16,156 nt of DNA from Bifidobacterium breve (GTDB lineage Bacteria > Actinomycetota > Acidimicrobiia > IMCC26256): NCBI GenBank assembly GCA_945907055.1, contig CAMDSG010000023.1, forward strand, positions 1-16,156, given 5' to 3'. The notes under the pieces were generated by a model. It ran no database searches. It saw nothing but the letters and a program-made list of their open reading frames with translations, and was not told the origin of the DNA. The translations under genes were made by a program, and so were the position numbers. Shown piece after piece: positions 8,591 to 15,177 of this stretch. Numbering within the stretch: the stretch's first letter is position 1; each line of letters begins with the position of its first letter.

Positions 8591-9187
8591 CTAGGAGGTG
8601 GGTTCTATCTCTCCGGAGAGCACAAGCGCTGCGACCTCGTGGACCTTGGATCGACGATTCATGGCCTCGGTCTGCAGAAAACGCCAAGCCTCTTGCTCGC
8701 TCAAGCCAGAGTTGTCCATGAGGGAACCTTTAGCCCGATCAATAACCTTTCGAGCATCAAGGCGCTCGGAGAGATTCTCTATTTCGCTCTCTAAGCTCTT
8801 CATCTCCTGATGTCGGCCGATGGCTAATTCAAGAGCGGGAATCAAATCGCTTTTCTGAAACGGCTTGACGAGATAGCCGATAGCACCAGCATCCCTCGCT
8901 TGCTCTACTAATTCACGCTGCGAAAACGCGGTGAGGATCAAGACAGCGGCTAACCGCTCGGAGGCAATATGTCTTGCGGCGGTAAGGCCATCTAGCCCTG
9001 GCATTTTGATATCGAGAATAGCGATGTCAGGCTTAAGGCTCCTTACAAGGTCGACCGCCTCGTCTCCTCTGCCTGTCTCTCCGACTACCTCGTAGCCTTC
9101 CTCCTCAAGGAGTTCTTTGAGGTCGAGGCGAATTATTGCTTCGTCCTCAGCGATGACAACTCTCGTGCGAACTGATCCGCTACTCAC
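8591..9187 (-). CDS. pdtaR: ANTAR-domain response regulator (PdtaR-like antiterminator)
   Basis: The 198-residue protein joins a receiver domain (about 8-125) to an RNA-binding ANTAR domain (about 136-190). The receiver is intact: acidic pocket Glu14/Asp15, phospho-acceptor Asp59 (AILDIKMPG), switch Thr86 (LILTAF) and Lys108 (YLVKPF). The ANTAR part shows the expected RKVIDRAKGSLMDNSGLSEQEA stretch (only part quoted: RAKGSLMDNSGLSEQEA) followed by FLQTEAMNRRSKV. Family members such as mycobacterial PdtaR (Rv1626) bind paired RNA hairpins and control transcript termination after phosphorylation by a histidine kinase. No kinase is encoded nearby; in Mycobacterium PdtaS is also encoded elsewhere. 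The GTG start at 9187 overlaps the upstream gene's stop by 8 nt (GTGAGTAG), so the two are translationally coupled. The neighbourhood with polA and rpsA matches Mycobacterium. The symbol is given by similarity and gene order. Confidence 0.92.
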   Translation of the reverse strand: MSSGSVRTRVVIAEDEAIIRLDLKELLEEEGYEVVGETGRGDEAVDLVRSLKPDIAILDIKMPGLDGLTAARHIASERLAAVLILTAFSQRELVEQARDAGAIGYLVKPFQKSDLIPALELAIGRHQEMKSLESEIENLSERLDARKVIDRAKGSLMDNSGLSEQEAWRFLQTEAMNRRSKVHEVAALVLSGEIEPTS

Positions 9188-9548
9188 TCTTTACTCCAGC
9201 ATTCTCTGAGGGGGCATTCTCTGAGGGGGTTTTATCTGAGGGGGTTTTATCTGATGGTGAGAGTTCCCCTGCCAAACGATCTAGGAGGGAATCCTGCTCC
9301 AACTCAAGCTCCTTTATAGAACTCGCGAGCCCGATTTGGTAATCGGCGAGCGCTGAACTGTGGCGCGTCGCCTCTCGAGCCTCAAACTCGGCAATGGGGG
9401 TCTCGGCCATTAGGGATCTGAGTCGTTTCTCTGCGGTGTCATCCTCCATAAATGCGAGCTGCTCCGCACCAACACTGAATTCAGCCCGCAGACGCTTCAG
9501 GCGTTCGCTGACATCTACTAGCCGGCGTTCGAGGATTCTTCGATTCAC
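9180..9548 (-). CDS. Small coiled-coil protein of unknown function
   Basis: With the GTG at 9548 as start the product is 122 residues. Residues about 1-93 are almost wholly helical and heptad-like (RRILERRLVDVSERLKRL; later SIKELELEQDSLLDRLAG), so a coiled-coil dimer or oligomer is likely. The tail (about 97-117) is two PSDKT plus two PSENA pentapeptides, disordered-looking. No signal peptide, membrane segment or catalytic motif is visible. A longer frame to a TTG at 9599 exists, but it would run into the divergent acyl-CoA dehydrogenase, so I prefer 9548. The stop overlaps the start of the ANTAR regulator by 8 nt, which implies matched expression and perhaps physical partnership. I do not recognise the family. 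Confidence 0.75.
   Translation of the reverse strand: MNRRILERRLVDVSERLKRLRAEFSVGAEQLAFMEDDTAEKRLRSLMAETPIAEFEAREATRHSSALADYQIGLASSIKELELEQDSLLDRLAGELSPSDKTPSDKTPSENAPSENAGVKSE
9199..9258 (-). repeat. 15-bp tandem repeat in the coiled-coil gene tail
   Basis: Four adjacent 15-bp units: two of GCATTCTCTGAGGGG, then two of the GTTTTATCTGAGGGG type, the last slightly decayed. Each encodes one pentapeptide (PSENA or PSDKT) in frame. The arrangement suggests two separate duplications, probably by slippage. Confidence 0.85.
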
Positions 9549-9592
9549 CTTTGAGAGTGTAGAGCCTCGGCCCCACTGACTAGCCTGAGAGA

Positions 9593-10747
9593 GTGGCAAA
9601 CCCGATCTTTACCCCAGAGCATGAGGCACTTCGAGCAAGCATCCGAACCTATGTATCTAAAGAAATAGAACCCTTTGTTGACGAATGGGAGGCCGATGGG
9701 TTCTTTCCAGACTCCGTATTCCGAAGGTGTGGTGAACTGGGGTTCCTCGGGCTCCACTACCCCGAGAAGTGGGGAGGCTCTGGTGGGGACTTCACAACCG
9801 GCATCGTCCTTATGGAGGAGTTGGGCAGAGCCGGGTGCGGTGCAATCTCAATGGCTATTGGGGTGCAGACCCATATGGCGACACCCGCTCTAGCGGAGTT
9901 CGGTACAGACGACCAGCGTGAGCGTTATCTCAGACCTGCTATTGCAGGGACCAAAATTTGCGCAGTCGCCATCACGGAACCCGATGCCGGGTCAGATGTT
10001 GCATCTATTAAAACCCGCGCAGTTCGAGATGGCGATGAGTGGATCGTTGACGGCGCTAAGACTTACATCACCAACGGAGTGCGTGCCGATTTTCTAACTT
10101 GTGTAGTCAAAACAGATCCGTCACAAGGATCGCGCGGTGTCTCCTTAATGCTTATCGATACTGATCTTGAAGGCGTCACTGTTAGCCGAAACCTTAAGAA
10201 ACTTGGAATGAAGTCCAGCGACACCGCCGAATTCTCTTTAGTCGGCGTACGCGTACCGAATGACAATTTGATTGGCCTTGTGCCTGGCCAAGGATTTGCA
10301 CAGCTCATGTGGCAGCTTCAATACGAACGCCTTGCTGGCGCTGCGGCGGGCATAGGGCAGGCCGACGACATCCTTGCCGAGACTATTGAGTTTGCACGCA
10401 ATCGCGAAACGTTCGGAAGGCCCATCGCTCAGCATCAAGTAATTGCGCACAAGATCGCTGATGCAGCGACAGAGCTGGAGGCCGCTAGAGCACTTCTCTA
10501 CTCGGTTGTCTGGCGAATTCAGAACGGAGAGTACCCAGTTGCGGAGATCTCAATGGCGAAGAAATATGTCGCACAGGTTCAGAACAGGGTCGCAGACGTC
10601 TGCCTACAGATCCACGGCGGCGCTGGCTATATGGATGAGTACAGGGTTAGCCGCCAATTTCGAGATGCACGTCTATGGAGAATTGGGGCTGGCACCGACG
10701 AGGTCATGAACGAGGTAATCGCTAAACGCCTCGGCCTATCCTCCTGA
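9593..10747 (+). CDS. Acyl-CoA dehydrogenase (IVD/LCAD-like)
   Basis: This is an FAD flavoenzyme that oxidises acyl-CoA to trans-2-enoyl-CoA and passes electrons to ETF, as in fatty-acid or branched-chain amino-acid breakdown. The 384-residue length is normal. The N-terminal helical domain is at about 5-115. The beta domain carries the signature AITEPDAGSDVA (126-137) and the second flavin-contact segment WIVDGAKTYITNG. The C-terminal helical domain has FARNRETFGRPIAQHQ, QIHGGAGYMDEY and the ending WRIGAGTDEVM. The usual catalytic Glu of medium/short-chain enzymes (YEGT) is Ala366 here. Glu245 in YERLAGA instead sits where isovaleryl-CoA and long-chain acyl-CoA dehydrogenases keep their base, so I place it in that group. 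The start is GTG at 9593, with no clear Shine-Dalgarno, 44 nt from the divergent coiled-coil gene. The 3' end overlaps the convergent membrane gene by 12 nt. The exact substrate is not known. Confidence 0.95.
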   Translation: MANPIFTPEHEALRASIRTYVSKEIEPFVDEWEADGFFPDSVFRRCGELGFLGLHYPEKWGGSGGDFTTGIVLMEELGRAGCGAISMAIGVQTHMATPALAEFGTDDQRERYLRPAIAGTKICAVAITEPDAGSDVASIKTRAVRDGDEWIVDGAKTYITNGVRADFLTCVVKTDPSQGSRGVSLMLIDTDLEGVTVSRNLKKLGMKSSDTAEFSLVGVRVPNDNLIGLVPGQGFAQLMWQLQYERLAGAAAGIGQADDILAETIEFARNRETFGRPIAQHQVIAHKIADAATELEAARALLYSVVWRIQNGEYPVAEISMAKKYVAQVQNRVADVCLQIHGGAGYMDEYRVSRQFRDARLWRIGAGTDEVMNEVIAKRLGLSS

Positions 10748-11134
10748 ATTACTAACAACGCAAGCCTCTACATCGCCGTTACGGCAACGTTCAAGGAGTT
10801 CCTTTGCCTTGCCATCGGTGGAGTCAATCTCAGGCTTTGGAATGGTCCCGCCCCCGGGGAGCGTTATCGAGGTTGGCTTCTTATTCGCTGGGCACTCTGA
10901 GATTTTTCCCCGTAGGCAACCCTTTGGGATTTTACTAGCGGGAGAGGGCGTAAACACTTTTACCGCAACGACCAAGAGCACAATGCAGACGATGGTAGCG
11001 ACCGCAGATCCAATGAATAACTTGATCATTCGCTTGCGCAGCGCCAACTCCGAGGGGCTTAAGGGAGAGTCCTCACCTTCTTCAGGTATGTCGTCGTCCC
11101 ACAACCAATCCTCCACGATAATTTCATCACTCAT
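10736..11134 (-). CDS. Small one-pass membrane protein with twin Cys motifs
   Basis: I do not recognise this 132-residue protein. It has a very acidic N-terminus (about 1-25), a short basic stretch (LRKRMIK, 32-38) and one hydrophobic segment (about 39-61). A Pro/Gly-rich linker and a C-terminal part of about 70 residues follow. Positive charges before the membrane segment predict the N-terminus in the cytoplasm and the C-terminus outside. The outer part has two nine-residue motifs of one pattern, C-x2-G-x-[IV]-x2-C: CLRGKISEC (73-81) and CRNGDVEAC (117-125). Each could close a small disulfide loop. The second resembles Cys-GD-Cys motifs I associate with exported actinobacterial proteins, but I cannot confirm that without a search. 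The ATG at 11134 has only a weak AAGG upstream. The stop overlaps the end of the acyl-CoA dehydrogenase. Confidence 0.75.
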   Translation of the reverse strand: MSDEIIVEDWLWDDDIPEEGEDSPLSPSELALRKRMIKLFIGSAVATIVCIVLLVVAVKVFTPSPASKIPKGCLRGKISECPANKKPTSITLPGGGTIPKPEIDSTDGKAKELLERCRNGDVEACVVSNSGG

Positions 11135-11216
11135 TATCGGAGAACCTTACCTTTGCCACTTAGTTATGATTTGGATTATTACTTGGGCTTTCAAAGTTCG
11201 GAGAGACTCGAGCCCA

Positions 11217-11252
11217 TTAGAACTCCAAATAGAACTCCAATTAGAACTCCAA
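11217..11252. repeat. 12-bp intergenic tandem repeat
   Basis: Three adjacent copies of [AT]TAGAACTCCAA, followed by CTAG, which could begin a decayed fourth. They lie in the 160-nt spacer between the membrane protein start and the 3' end of tRNA-Leu. The array is outside any likely gene. It shows no spacers and no stem, so it is neither a CRISPR nor a terminator. Confidence 0.85.
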
Positions 11253-11294
11253 CTAGGTGTGCGCACTTAAACTCTGCATCCTGAAATCTCGTAG

Positions 11295-11381
11295 TGGTGC
11301 CCGGAGCGGGACTTGAACCCGCACACCCTTTCGGGCAACGGAGTTTGAGTCCGTCGCGTCTGCCGATTCCGCCATCCGGGC
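11295..11381 (-). tRNA. tRNA-Leu(CAA), CCA encoded
   Basis: The minus strand folds into a full class II tRNA. The acceptor stem is GCCCGGA paired with TCCGGGC. The anticodon stem ACGGA/TCCGT encloses loop CTCAAAC, giving anticodon CAA, which reads UUG. A long variable arm has a CCC/GGG stem, and the T arm is GCGGG-TTCAAGT-CCCGC. The 3' CCA is encoded at 11295-11297. The long variable arm and the D-loop fit leucine. It lies 69 nt downstream of bcp on the same strand and may be co-transcribed or have its own promoter. Confidence 0.97.
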
Positions 11382-11450
11382 AAGTCGGGAGAGTGATAAT
11401 GCCACAGGAGCAGCAAACTAACGGCCATCAGCCAATAAGGAGCCGAGGGG

Positions 11451-11921
11451 TTAGTGCCCAGAATCTAAAGCCTTAGTCACGCTGCCTACGGTGTCTTTCG
11501 GGCTGACTTTGTAGAAAACCCCGGCGACCTTTCCTTTTGGATCGACGACAAAGGCGGATCGAATTATCCCCATATATTTCTTCCCATACATTGACTTCTC
11601 CCCCCAGACGCCCCAAGCCTCGGCAACCGCATGATCCTCGTCTGCCAATAGCTCAAATCCGAGGGAGTACTTGTCGTCGAACTTCAGCAGACGATTCGGA
11701 GCATCAGGACTAATTCCTAAGACCACCGCATCTAAACCCGCAAAGTCGTCGCTAGCATCACGTAGCGCACATGACTGTGTAGTGCATCCTGGAGTATCAG
11801 CCTTTGGGTAGAAGTAGATAACTACCGACTTACCCTTGAAACTAGAGAGGCGAACCTTCTCTCCTCGCTGATTCTCTAGCGTGAAAAGGGGTGCCTTATC
11901 CCCTGCCTTGAGTACTGACAT
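11451..11921 (-). CDS. bcp: Thiol peroxidase, Bcp/PrxQ-type peroxiredoxin
   Basis: This cytoplasmic enzyme reduces hydrogen peroxide and organic hydroperoxides with thioredoxin-type donors. The 156-residue length is typical. The active-site motif is DTPGCTTQSC, with peroxidatic Cys46 and a likely resolving Cys51 five residues on, the PrxQ arrangement. The thioredoxin fold is supported by FTLENQRGEKVRLSSFKGKS and VVIYFYPKADTPGC. Later family segments LGISPD and RSAFVVDPKGKV are present. The start ATG at 11921 is fixed by a strong Shine-Dalgarno. It is divergent from the MFS transporter (78-nt spacer) and followed by tRNA-Leu. Nothing odd is seen. Confidence 0.96.
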   Translation of the reverse strand: MSVLKAGDKAPLFTLENQRGEKVRLSSFKGKSVVIYFYPKADTPGCTTQSCALRDASDDFAGLDAVVLGISPDAPNRLLKFDDKYSLGFELLADEDHAVAEAWGVWGEKSMYGKKYMGIIRSAFVVDPKGKVAGVFYKVSPKDTVGSVTKALDSGH

Positions 11922-11926
11922 TCTCT

Positions 11927-11932
11927 CCTCCT
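11927..11932 (-). promoter_or_regulatory. Ribosome binding site of bcp
   Basis: AGGAGG on the minus strand, 5 nt before the ATG at 11921, is the strongest Shine-Dalgarno match in the window. Confidence 0.85.
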
Positions 11933-11952
11933 AAAAACTGCATCGGAAATTC

Positions 11953-11961
11953 GTATAAGCA
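11953..11961 (-). promoter_or_regulatory. Possible extended -10 of the bcp promoter
   Basis: On the minus strand the bases read TGCTTATAC, a TG-N-hexamer resembling an extended -10, about 32 nt before the bcp start codon and within the 78-nt divergent spacer. No good -35 hexamer is visible at the right distance, so the call is weak. Confidence 0.25.
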
Positions 11962-11999
11962 ATGCTCAATGATCTGACCTACTCCCGTAGCATGCCATC

Positions 12000-13565
12000 G
12001 TGGAGCGTAGAATAACGATCGCAGCAATCGAGTCCCCTGCCCTAGTTGCTGCTGCTCTCGAATCCTCATTACGGCTAGAGAAGAACCCAAGCGGTTCATT
12101 CTCAGGCCCGCTCTCGGGCGATGTACATGCTCGCTTAGAAGTATTCGTCACAGAGAACGCAGATGGTTCAACCATTGATCTCTGCGCTACTCAGCCAATT
12201 GAGATTCCATTCTTTGGCTGGGCGTTCGATCCAGTCCATCGATGGGTCCTCCGGAGGGGGCTGAGATACTCCGCCCAATGCATTAGAGCCGCGCTCTCCG
12301 GCCAAGCTGCGCCTTCCGAGTTGAAGCGATCCCCCCTCTCCGCCCCTGCAGAGTTCTCAGAGCATCAGATCAATTTTCTAGCTACTACGTCCCTAGCGGC
12401 AGGGATTGCAGCATTTGGGGCTGCGCTCTTCGGTCAAAATGCAAGTTCGATTGCAGATTCATTCGGAGTCGAAGATGCAGGGCTCGGAACGGCGCTCGCA
12501 ATAACACGGCTTGGAGTCCTCTTCGCCCTCATTGCAGCGATCGCATCGGATCGCATTGGGCGTCGCAAGGTAATTCTCTGGTCTGTGGCAGTGGTGTGTA
12601 TCGCAAATGCCGTATCGGGTCTCGCCCCAAACTTCGAAATCTTCACCGGCTCCCAATTATTTCTGCGTGCCGCGGTCAACTCGGCACTGGTAATTGGTGG
12701 CATAGCAGTCATAGAAGAGGCACCAGATGGCGCGCGAGCTTGGGCCGTATCGATCCTGAGTCTCGCTGCAGGTGCCGGGTTTGCGATTGCAGTTGTTCTA
12801 TTGCCCCTCGCTGATCGGAGCCCTGAATCATGGCGCATCGCATTCGGGCTAAGCGCTCTAGCTCTAGTTCTGCTCCCCGCAATCAGGAATCACCTGCCCG
12901 AGACAACAAGATTCAAAAAAGTTGCTCCTGGAGGACGAGCCCCACTTCGGCTGCGCGAGATTTTCGATGCCTCATATCGAAATCGCTTCATACTTCTAGC
13001 GGCAATTGGCTTCTTGACAAATATCTTCTCAGCGCCATCTGCTCAGTTAACCAATCGATATCTCGCAGATGTCCATGAGTTCTCGTCTTCAAGCATCGCT
13101 GCGTTTAGAGGTATAACAAATGGCGTACCCGGAGTGATTGGGATACTGATTGCCGGACGCTTGGCCGAGACACGCGGTAGGCGGCCGGTTGCAATAGTTA
13201 GCCTCTTCTTAGGCACCTGCCTATCAATGGCCTTCTTCTTGGTAAGCGGGCCTCTTCTCTGGATCGCTTCGACTCTCGCGATTGTTGCTGCTGCTTCATC
13301 GACGCTGACCATCGGCACTATGGACGCGGAGATGTTCCCCACCGAGGTGCGTGGGAGCAGTAACGGCTTGATGCTCCTTGCCTATGTCATTGGGTCAGCC
13401 TCTGGACTCCTAATTGCCGGGTGGCTGAGCGACCCTCTCGGAGGAATCGGCAGAGCAATTGCACTCTGTGGGATTGCCCCGCTCGTAGCAGCCATCTTCT
13501 TGGTCAGAAGACTGCCTGAGACTGCTCACGTAGGCCTCGACGACGTAAGCCCTAGCGAAATTTGA
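12000..13565 (+). CDS. MFS transporter with extra N-terminal soluble domain
   Basis: The 521-residue protein has two parts. Residues about 123-505 form a major facilitator transporter with about 12 hydrophobic segments. It has the loop motif A SDRIGRRK (183-190), its echo after the seventh helix, GRLAETRGRRP (386-396), and PTEVRGSSNG (447-456) as in sugar/organic-acid transporter-like MFS members. Residues 1-120 precede the first helix and are soluble. They contain RLEVFVTENADGSTIDLCA and an aromatic stretch FFGWAFDPVHRW, which might be a small SRPBCC/START-like domain, though that is a guess. The transported compound is unknown. The start is GTG at 12000, 78 nt from divergent bcp, with no clear Shine-Dalgarno, and the hydrolase follows 51 nt later. 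A later start would remove the soluble part, but its frame and composition look coding. Confidence 0.88.
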   Translation: MERRITIAAIESPALVAAALESSLRLEKNPSGSFSGPLSGDVHARLEVFVTENADGSTIDLCATQPIEIPFFGWAFDPVHRWVLRRGLRYSAQCIRAALSGQAAPSELKRSPLSAPAEFSEHQINFLATTSLAAGIAAFGAALFGQNASSIADSFGVEDAGLGTALAITRLGVLFALIAAIASDRIGRRKVILWSVAVVCIANAVSGLAPNFEIFTGSQLFLRAAVNSALVIGGIAVIEEAPDGARAWAVSILSLAAGAGFAIAVVLLPLADRSPESWRIAFGLSALALVLLPAIRNHLPETTRFKKVAPGGRAPLRLREIFDASYRNRFILLAAIGFLTNIFSAPSAQLTNRYLADVHEFSSSSIAAFRGITNGVPGVIGILIAGRLAETRGRRPVAIVSLFLGTCLSMAFFLVSGPLLWIASTLAIVAAASSTLTIGTMDAEMFPTEVRGSSNGLMLLAYVIGSASGLLIAGWLSDPLGGIGRAIALCGIAPLVAAIFLVRRLPETAHVGLDDVSPSEI

Positions 13566-13616
13566 GGCTAGGCCCAGTCTAAGTGCTCTCCTCAAAGACC
13601 CGATAGATTCGCCGCC

Positions 13617-14417
13617 ATGACTGATTACCGAGACGAACTGCAAGACTTCCAAAGCGACCAAATAACTCTCCTAGGCGTCACACGTGAAGTGTTTCGGCTT
13701 GGAGAGGGTCCCTGCATCATCATCATTCCTGAGATCCCAGGGATCACGCCGGAGCATGCTGAGCTTGCTAGACGAGTTGCATCGCATGGCTACACCACAG
13801 TTACGCCTTCGGTATTCGGCACACCGGGTAAACCAATGACGAATTCATACGCTGCATCCTCCCTCATTAAGGGATGCATCTCAAAGGAATTCGCTGCTTT
13901 TGCAATTGGCTCAACTAGGCCTATCACTCTCTGGCTTCGAGCATTAGCCGAGAGCGAGCACGATAAATGCGGTGGGCCAGGTGTCGGCGTGATTGGTATG
14001 TGTTTCACAGGGGGGTTTGGCTTAGCAATGATGCTCTCAGACTCAGTCATAGCTCCGGTGATGAGTCAGCCGTCCCTACCGCTACCAATCGGCGCAGGGC
14101 GCAGATCTGATATTGGTCTGGCCCCTGAAGATCTAGAGCGAATTAAGAAGAAGACTGCGGCCGGTGCTTGCATCATGGGCCTACGCTTTACCGAGGACCG
14201 AGCAGTACCGGCTGAGCGATTCGCTTCGTTACGCGAGGCCTTAGGCGACGCATTCATCTCAATTGAGATTGACTCCTCAGCCGGTAATGAACACGGCATT
14301 AAAAAGAGTTCTCACAGCGTACTGACTCACGACTTCGTCGATCATCCTGAACACCCTACGAAGGATGCATTCTCGAGCGTCCTAGATTTCTTTGACGCGA
14401 GGCTGCGAACAACCTGA
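13617..14417 (+). CDS. Dienelactone hydrolase family protein
   Basis: This is an alpha/beta-hydrolase of 266 residues. The nucleophile elbow is GMCFTGGF with Cys129, as in dienelactone hydrolases, which use Cys rather than Ser. The early strand IIIIPEIPGITPE has Glu39 in the position that keeps the Cys activated in the classic enzyme. Probable remaining triad members are Asp194 (FTEDRAVPAERF) and His233 (SSHSVLTHDF). The classic enzyme opens dienelactones in chlorocatechol breakdown, but many family members act on other substrates, and no aromatic-degradation genes are near. The ATG at 13617 has no clear Shine-Dalgarno. It follows the MFS gene by 51 nt and may share its transcript, so a transport-and-hydrolysis pair is possible. 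The triad residues are inferred by motif, not by structure. Confidence 0.88.
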   Translation: MTDYRDELQDFQSDQITLLGVTREVFRLGEGPCIIIIPEIPGITPEHAELARRVASHGYTTVTPSVFGTPGKPMTNSYAASSLIKGCISKEFAAFAIGSTRPITLWLRALAESEHDKCGGPGVGVIGMCFTGGFGLAMMLSDSVIAPVMSQPSLPLPIGAGRRSDIGLAPEDLERIKKKTAAGACIMGLRFTEDRAVPAERFASLREALGDAFISIEIDSSAGNEHGIKKSSHSVLTHDFVDHPEHPTKDAFSSVLDFFDARLRTT

Positions 14418-14427
14418 ACCTAGGGTC

Positions 14428-14457
14428 GCTGCAGGGGGTATCTCTACCCCCCGCAGC
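14428..14457. terminator. Hairpin between convergent hydrolase and fasciclin genes
   Basis: A 13-bp stem with one mismatch (GCTGCAGGGGGTA / TACCCCCCGCAGC) closes on the 4-base loop TCTC, 10 nt after the hydrolase stop and 25 nt after the fasciclin-gene stop. There is no T run on either side, so it would be a non-canonical terminator or a transcript-end stabiliser. Confidence 0.65.
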
Positions 14458-14482
14458 ACTCCCAAGTAATAAGGGTTTCCCC

Positions 14483-15025
14483 TTAGCCCATCGGCACTAC
14501 AACTGCGTCAATAACGTGAATAACGCCATTGCATGTCTCAATGTCAGTGGTAACAACTTTTGCACCTGCATAGGTGACTCCAGCCTCAGAGACGACTACC
14601 TCTGCCTCTTCGCCATTCACAGTAACGACCTTCTGCGAACCTGGCTTTAGATCAGCTGCCATAACTTTGCCACCTACAACGTGGTAGGTGAGGATAGATG
14701 TCAGCTGCTCTTTGTCGGCAAGGATTGCATCGAGATCGGCTGCAGGGATCTTCGCAAACGCCTCGTTTGTGGGGGCGAATACTGTAAAGGGACCTTCTCC
14801 GTTGAGGGTATCAACAAGTCCAGCCTCTGTTACCGCTGCAACGAGGGTAGAGAAGTCAGGGTTCCCAACTGCTACGTCAACAATTGTGTTGTCGCACTTT
14901 GTGGGGGCTGCGGCTGTAGTTGTGGAGGGCTTCTCTACGGTCTCGGAGTCGCTGCTGCAAGCAGCAAAGCCCATTGAGAGTAGAGACATGACACCAATAC
15001 TTACGATTATCTTGCGTGATTTCAC
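14483..15025 (-). CDS. Fasciclin (FAS1)-domain lipoprotein
   Basis: The 180-residue protein is exported. Residues 1-22 form a lipoprotein signal peptide with lipobox MGFAAC, so Cys23 should be lipidated and anchor the protein outside the membrane. A Ser/Thr/Ala-rich linker (about 24-42) follows. One FAS1 domain fills about 46-180, with NPDFSTLVAAVTEAGL, GPFTVFAPTNEAFAKIP, ILTYHVVGGKV and the closing NGVIHVIDAVVVP. FAS1 domains mediate adhesion or bind surface ligands; mycobacterial MPT70/MPT83 have the same general layout. Cys44 and Cys165 might form a disulfide across the domain ends. The start is GTG at 15025, with GGAG at 15031-15034 (5-nt spacer). It lies 152 nt after the Cys/His-rich gene, so it probably has its own promoter. 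Confidence 0.93.
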   Translation of the reverse strand: MKSRKIIVSIGVMSLLSMGFAACSSDSETVEKPSTTTAAAPTKCDNTIVDVAVGNPDFSTLVAAVTEAGLVDTLNGEGPFTVFAPTNEAFAKIPAADLDAILADKEQLTSILTYHVVGGKVMAADLKPGSQKVVTVNGEEAEVVVSEAGVTYAGAKVVTTDIETCNGVIHVIDAVVVPMG

Positions 15026-15030
15026 TGTTT

Positions 15031-15034
15031 CTCC
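15031..15034 (-). promoter_or_regulatory. Ribosome binding site of the fasciclin lipoprotein
   Basis: GGAG on the minus strand lies 5 nt before the GTG at 15025. It supports the GTG start, which also gives a complete signal peptide. Confidence 0.7.
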
Positions 15035-15077
15035 GTCTGTAGTTTATTGGGATAGGTAAGCACGAATCCTAGGTTTC

Positions 15078-15091
15078 CCTATAAAAATAGG
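15078..15091. other. Small AT-rich hairpin upstream of the fasciclin gene
   Basis: CCTAT and ATAGG are perfect 5-bp arms around AAAA (TTTT on the minus strand). They lie in the 152-nt spacer between the Cys/His-rich gene and the fasciclin gene. It could be a weak terminator of the trpA unit or a promoter element. The rest of the spacer shows no gene and no promoter I can defend. Confidence 0.25.
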
Positions 15092-15177
15092 ACTCAAGAC
15101 CGCGCCGAGATAGTACATACGTTCCCAGGCCAATGATCTACCGGGCAAAGTAAATAACAGGTAAACGAACGAGTCTG

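Noticed and set aside
9549..9599. N-terminal extension of the coiled-coil gene to a TTG
   Set aside because: It would overlap the start of the divergent acyl-CoA dehydrogenase and adds a non-helical stretch unlike the rest; the GTG at 9548 fits better.
11217..11252. Short repeats considered as a CRISPR array
   Set aside because: The units are directly adjacent with no spacers, and no cas gene is present.
10809..11270. Plus-strand open frame ending in a repeated Leu-Glu-Leu-Gln stretch
   Set aside because: It is antisense to the membrane protein gene, and its repeated tail comes only from translating the intergenic 12-bp repeats.
12434..12838. Minus-strand open frame of 134 codons
   Set aside because: It is antisense to the MFS transporter membrane region and mirrors its codon pattern; it has no ribosome site or recognisable motif.
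14681..15059. Plus-strand open frames opposite the fasciclin gene
   Set aside because: The minus frame has a signal peptide, lipobox and full FAS1 motifs; the opposite frames show no family features.
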